Source: Rubellimicrobium sp.
GTDB lineage: Bacteria > Pseudomonadota > Alphaproteobacteria > Rhodobacterales > Rhodobacteraceae
Assembly: GCA_020852925.1 (NCBI GenBank)
Contig: JADYZU010000028.1
Location: 86,274 to 150,273 of the forward strand
DNA length: 64,000 nucleotides
Direction: 5' to 3'
A program made the position numbers and the translations under genes. Below, one piece after another: positions 60,930-64,000 of the stretch. The notes beneath the pieces were generated by a model. The model had not been told where the DNA came from, did not search any database, and was given only the letters and a program-made list of their open reading frames with translations. Position 1 is the first letter of the stretch, and each line of letters starts with the position of its first letter.

Positions 60930-63245
60930 ATGTCCCGCTTTGCCGCGCCCATCGCCGAACAGATCTGGGACATGAAATACCGCTTTCGTGCCGCCGACGG
61001 CGCTCCGATCGACCTGACCCTCGAGGACAGTTGGAGACGCGTCGCCCGTGCCCTGGCCGCTGTGGAATCCGACCCCTCGCACTGGGACGAGCGGTTCTAT
61101 CGCGCGCTCGAGGATTTCCGTTTTCTTCCGGCCGGGCGGATCATGGCCGGTGCGGGTACGGCGCGGCAGGTGACGCTGTTCAACTGCTTTGTCATGGGCA
61201 CGGTCCCCGACAGCATGGGCGGCATCTTTGACGCGCTGAAGGAGGCGGCGCTGACCATGCAGCAGGGTGGCGGGATCGGGTATGACTTCTCGACCATCCG
61301 CCCGCGCGGCGCGCCGGTGCGCGGGGTCGGGGCCGATGCCTCGGGACCGCTCTCGTTCATGGATGTCTGGGATGCGATGTGCCGCACCATCATGTCGGCA
61401 GGATCGCGGCGCGGGGCGATGATGGCCACCATGCGCTGCGATCATCCCGATATCGAGGATTTCATCGCCGCCAAGGCCGATCCGGCCCGCCTGCGCATGT
61501 TCAACATGTCGGTTCTTGTCACCGATCCGTTCATGGCCGCCGTCAAGGCCGACGAGGACTGGGATCTGCTGTTCGACGGTCACGTCCTGCGCACCCTGCG
61601 CGCCCGCGACCTCTGGGACCGGATCATGCGCGCCACCTACGATTATGCGGAACCGGGAGTCATCTTCATCGACCGCATCAACCGCCTGAACAACCTCTCC
61701 TATGCCGAGACCATCGCCGCCACCAATCCCTGCGGCGAACAGCCCCTGCCGCCCTACGGCGCCTGCCTGCTCGGCTCGGTCAACCTCGCGCGGCTGGTGA
61801 GCGATCCCTTCGGGCCGCAGGCCGCACTCGATGTTGCGGCGCTCGACGAACTCGTGGCCGTCGCGGTGCGCATGATGGACAACACCATCGACGTGTCGAA
61901 CTTTCCGCTGCCGCAGCAGGCGGCCGAGGCGCAGGCCAAGCGGCGCATCGGTCTCGGCGTCACCGGGCTTGCCGATGCGTTGCTCATGGTCGGTCTGCGC
62001 TACGGCTCGGACGAGGCGGCGGCCGCCACGCGCGACTGGCTGCACCGTATCGCCCGCGCCGCCTATCTGGCCAGTGTCGGCCTCGCGCGCGAAAAGGGGG
62101 CCTTTGCGCTCTTTGACCGCGACGCCTATCTGGCGTCCGGCACGCTGGCCACCATGGACGCGGATGTGCGCAAGGCGATCGCCAGACACGGGATCCGCAA
62201 CGCCCTCCTGACCTCGATCGCGCCGACGGGGACGATCTCGCTCTTTGCCGGCAATGTCTCGAGCGGGATCGAGCCGGTCTTTGCCTACAGCTACAGCCGC
62301 AAGGTGCTGCGCCCCGATGGCAGCCGGATCGAGGAGGAAGTGGTCGATTACGCCGTGCAGATGTGGCGCGACCGCATGGGCGACGCGCCGCTGCCCGCGC
62401 ATTTCACCGATGCCCAGACGCTGGCCCCGCTCGATCATGTGAAGATGCAGGCGGCGGCGCAGGAATGGGTCGATTCCTCGATTTCCAAGACCATCAACTG
62501 CCCCGAGGACATCTCGTTCGAGGATTTCCGCGAGGTCTACATGGCCGCCTGGGATCTGGGCTGCAAGGGCTGCACCACCTATCGCCCCAATGCGGTCACG
62601 GGGTCAGTCCTGACAGCGACTCCGGCGCCGGGGGCGGTCGCCGACGGCGTGCCGGTGCCCGGACCCGGGGCCGCGCCCGGACACGCGCCCGGGCCGGAGG
62701 CGGACAGCGCCGCCGCGCTGCCCGCGCTGAGCGTGCCCCTCGACCGGCCGCCCTCGCTCGAGGGAGCGACCTACAAGCTGAAGTGGCCCGACAGCGAACA
62801 CGCGATCTACATCACCATCAACGACATCCTTCAGGACGGGCAGCGCCGCCCGTTCGAAATCTTCATCAACTCCAAGAACATGGAGCATTTCGCCTGGACC
62901 GTCGCGCTCACACGGATGATCTCGGCGGTGTTCCGCCGCGGTGGCGATGTCAGTTTCGTGGTCGAGGAACTGAAGGCCGTGTTCGATCCGCGCGGCGGGG
63001 CGTGGATGGAGGGGCGCTATATTCCCTCGATCCTTGCCGCGATCGGCGGCGTGATCGAACGACACCTGCTTGCCATCGGCTTCATGACCGCGCCGGGGAC
63101 CGGGCTGAAATCCGATCCTTCAGCGGAAATCGTCACCCTCTCGCCGCGCCGGGGCAAGGCCTGCCCCGCTTGCGGCAGTCATGACCTGCGCATGATCGAG
63201 GGGTGCCTCACCTGCTCTGCCTGCGGCCATTCGCGCTGCGGCTGA
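60930..63245 (+). CDS. nrdJ: Adenosylcobalamin-dependent (class II) ribonucleotide reductase with C-terminal TSCPD and Zn-finger
   Basis: NPCGEQPLPPYGACLLGSVNLARLV; SIAPTGTISLFAGNVSSGIEPVF; SSISKTINCPEDISFEDF; GCKGCTTYRPN; C-terminal CPACGSHDLRMIEGCLTCSACGHSRCG. Confidence 0.96.
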   Translation: MSRFAAPIAEQIWDMKYRFRAADGAPIDLTLEDSWRRVARALAAVESDPSHWDERFYRALEDFRFLPAGRIMAGAGTARQVTLFNCFVMGTVPDSMGGIFDALKEAALTMQQGGGIGYDFSTIRPRGAPVRGVGADASGPLSFMDVWDAMCRTIMSAGSRRGAMMATMRCDHPDIEDFIAAKADPARLRMFNMSVLVTDPFMAAVKADEDWDLLFDGHVLRTLRARDLWDRIMRATYDYAEPGVIFIDRINRLNNLSYAETIAATNPCGEQPLPPYGACLLGSVNLARLVSDPFGPQAALDVAALDELVAVAVRMMDNTIDVSNFPLPQQAAEAQAKRRIGLGVTGLADALLMVGLRYGSDEAAAATRDWLHRIARAAYLASVGLAREKGAFALFDRDAYLASGTLATMDADVRKAIARHGIRNALLTSIAPTGTISLFAGNVSSGIEPVFAYSYSRKVLRPDGSRIEEEVVDYAVQMWRDRMGDAPLPAHFTDAQTLAPLDHVKMQAAAQEWVDSSISKTINCPEDISFEDFREVYMAAWDLGCKGCTTYRPNAVTGSVLTATPAPGAVADGVPVPGPGAAPGHAPGPEADSAAALPALSVPLDRPPSLEGATYKLKWPDSEHAIYITINDILQDGQRRPFEIFINSKNMEHFAWTVALTRMISAVFRRGGDVSFVVEELKAVFDPRGGAWMEGRYIPSILAAIGGVIERHLLAIGFMTAPGTGLKSDPSAEIVTLSPRRGKACPACGSHDLRMIEGCLTCSACGHSRCG

Positions 63246-63273
63246 GGGGGGCGGGGTCGTCACCCTGAGAAAT

Positions 63274-63297
63274 CCCGGAATTTTTTTCCATTCCGGG
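63274..63297 (+). terminator. Hairpin downstream of nrdJ
   Basis: CCCGGAAT-TTTTTTCC-ATTCCGGG. Confidence 0.45.
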
Positions 63298-63357
63298 CAA
63301 AAATGGTTCCACCTTACCCATCCTTTTCTTCCACGGTGGTCTAACCCATTGAAATGA

Positions 63358-63392
63358 AAAGGCCCACCTTGTTGCGCACAAGGTGGGCCTTT
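63358..63392. terminator. Strong bidirectional terminator between convergent nrdJ and DUF4169-like gene
   Basis: AAAGGCCCACCTTGT-TGCGC-ACAAGGTGGGCCTTT, perfect 15-bp stem. Confidence 0.85.
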
Positions 63393-63454
63393 GAAATTTG
63401 CAGGGTCGTGCGGAATATCTTCCGCGTTTGATGCCTGACCTTCGCCGGTCCTGT

Positions 63455-63682
63455 TTATTCGTCACCATTCGATGGTGGTGTGTCGTCCTTACCATCGGTC
63501 TGCCGCTTGATCTTCCGCGCGTATTTCGGCTTCAGGCCGAGCTCTCCCTTCTTGAAGCCCCGGAACACCAAATTTTCCTGCTGGAGCTGGGACGGGGTGA
63601 TTTCGCCCCGACGAAGGCGCTCTTCGTCCCTTTCGCGGGCGCGGGCCTTCTCGGCGGCTCGGTTCTTGAACAGATCTGACAT
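63455..63682 (-). CDS. Small basic DUF4169-like protein
   Basis: MSDLFKNRAAEKARARERDEERLRRGEITPSQLQQENLVFRGFKKGELGLKPKYARKIKRQTDGKDDTPPSNGDE; start ATG 63682. Confidence 0.65.
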   Translation of the reverse strand: MSDLFKNRAAEKARARERDEERLRRGEITPSQLQQENLVFRGFKKGELGLKPKYARKIKRQTDGKDDTPPSNGDE

Positions 63683-64000
63683 GACGGTCTCCTGATTGAT
63701 GTGTAATGGAAAACCCCGGCTGCAACGCGTCGTCTGGATGGTCGGACCGGGTCTGGTCGTCGGTGAATGGGGCCGGTTGTGGCGTGAACGGGCACCCGTT
63801 CTGTTACGTCTCCTCGGTGCCGGACCCGGTCCGGTTGTCACCTTCGCGGTCTTCGTCCCGGTGCGCCTGACTAGTTAGTGTCCGAGGACATGGTGTAATT
63901 TCATCGGCTCGTCCGGTGTGATCCCGGGTGGCCATCGAGGTGTATGGTCGAGGTGGAGTTTCGACGCTTCAACCACAGACCTTACGGAGACCCCGATGAC

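Noticed and set aside
62600-62760. Pro/Ala/Gly-rich stretch in nrdJ
   Set aside because: Looks like a flexible interdomain linker before the TSCPD domain, not a repeat element or frameshift.
63274-63297. CCCGGAAT...ATTCCGGG hairpin as a fourth member of the TTCGCGAA palindrome family
   Set aside because: Lacks the TTCGCGAA centre and the GGCCG/GGGCGGGA module; more likely an ordinary nrdJ 3' hairpin.

Overview
High-GC alphaproteobacterial chromosomal window, most consistent with a Rhodobacteraceae-type genome (xseB-ispA-dxs, MarR/OmpR pair, serB/serC-serA, AdoCbl-dependent RNR). I found no IS elements, prophage, CRISPR array or rRNA operon. Main blocks: (1) sugar/sugar-acid oxidation genes (xylulokinase-like kinase, ALDH, FAH, hydroxyacid DH, SDR, Zn-ADH; 1-6.5 kb); (2) housekeeping genes (ilvE, MarR+OmpR pair, xseB, ispA, dxs, tRNA-Pro, leuB, arfB; 6.5-15 kb); (3) transporters, envelope genes and a novel-looking glycine-zipper membrane protein (15-23 kb); (4) serB | serC-serA, efp, an interrupted epmA/genX, pnp (22.7-31.5 kb); (5) LdtA-type transpeptidase and galE; (6) a long minus-strand pyrimidine-degradation-like operon (THI5/NMT1-type ABC transporter, dihydropyrimidinase, ureidopropionase-like amidase, HyuA) with a divergent RutR-like TetR regulator; (7) a LacI-controlled sugar ABC transporter with a BadF-type kinase; (8) a urate/allantoin catabolism cluster (allA, allE, puuE-uraD fusion, uraH, puuD); (9) a KDGal kinase/aldolase/lactonase operon; (10) a GS-like ligase with a class III aminotransferase, DUF1489 and nrdJ. 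Strongest second-look items: a TAC->TAG-type interruption of epmA next to an EF-P that retains Lys34; an intergenic repeat family built on perfect TTCGCGAA-centred palindromes beside a GGCCG/GGGCGGGA module (3 loci); a 3'-UTR-located 18-aa sORF whose RBS is an extended exact match to the canonical 16S anti-SD and which carries its own downstream anti-SD-like complement; overlapping LacI-type operators; and a MalG-type permease with a duplicated N-terminal TM motif. All calls come from reading the sequence and supplied translations. No database search was run.
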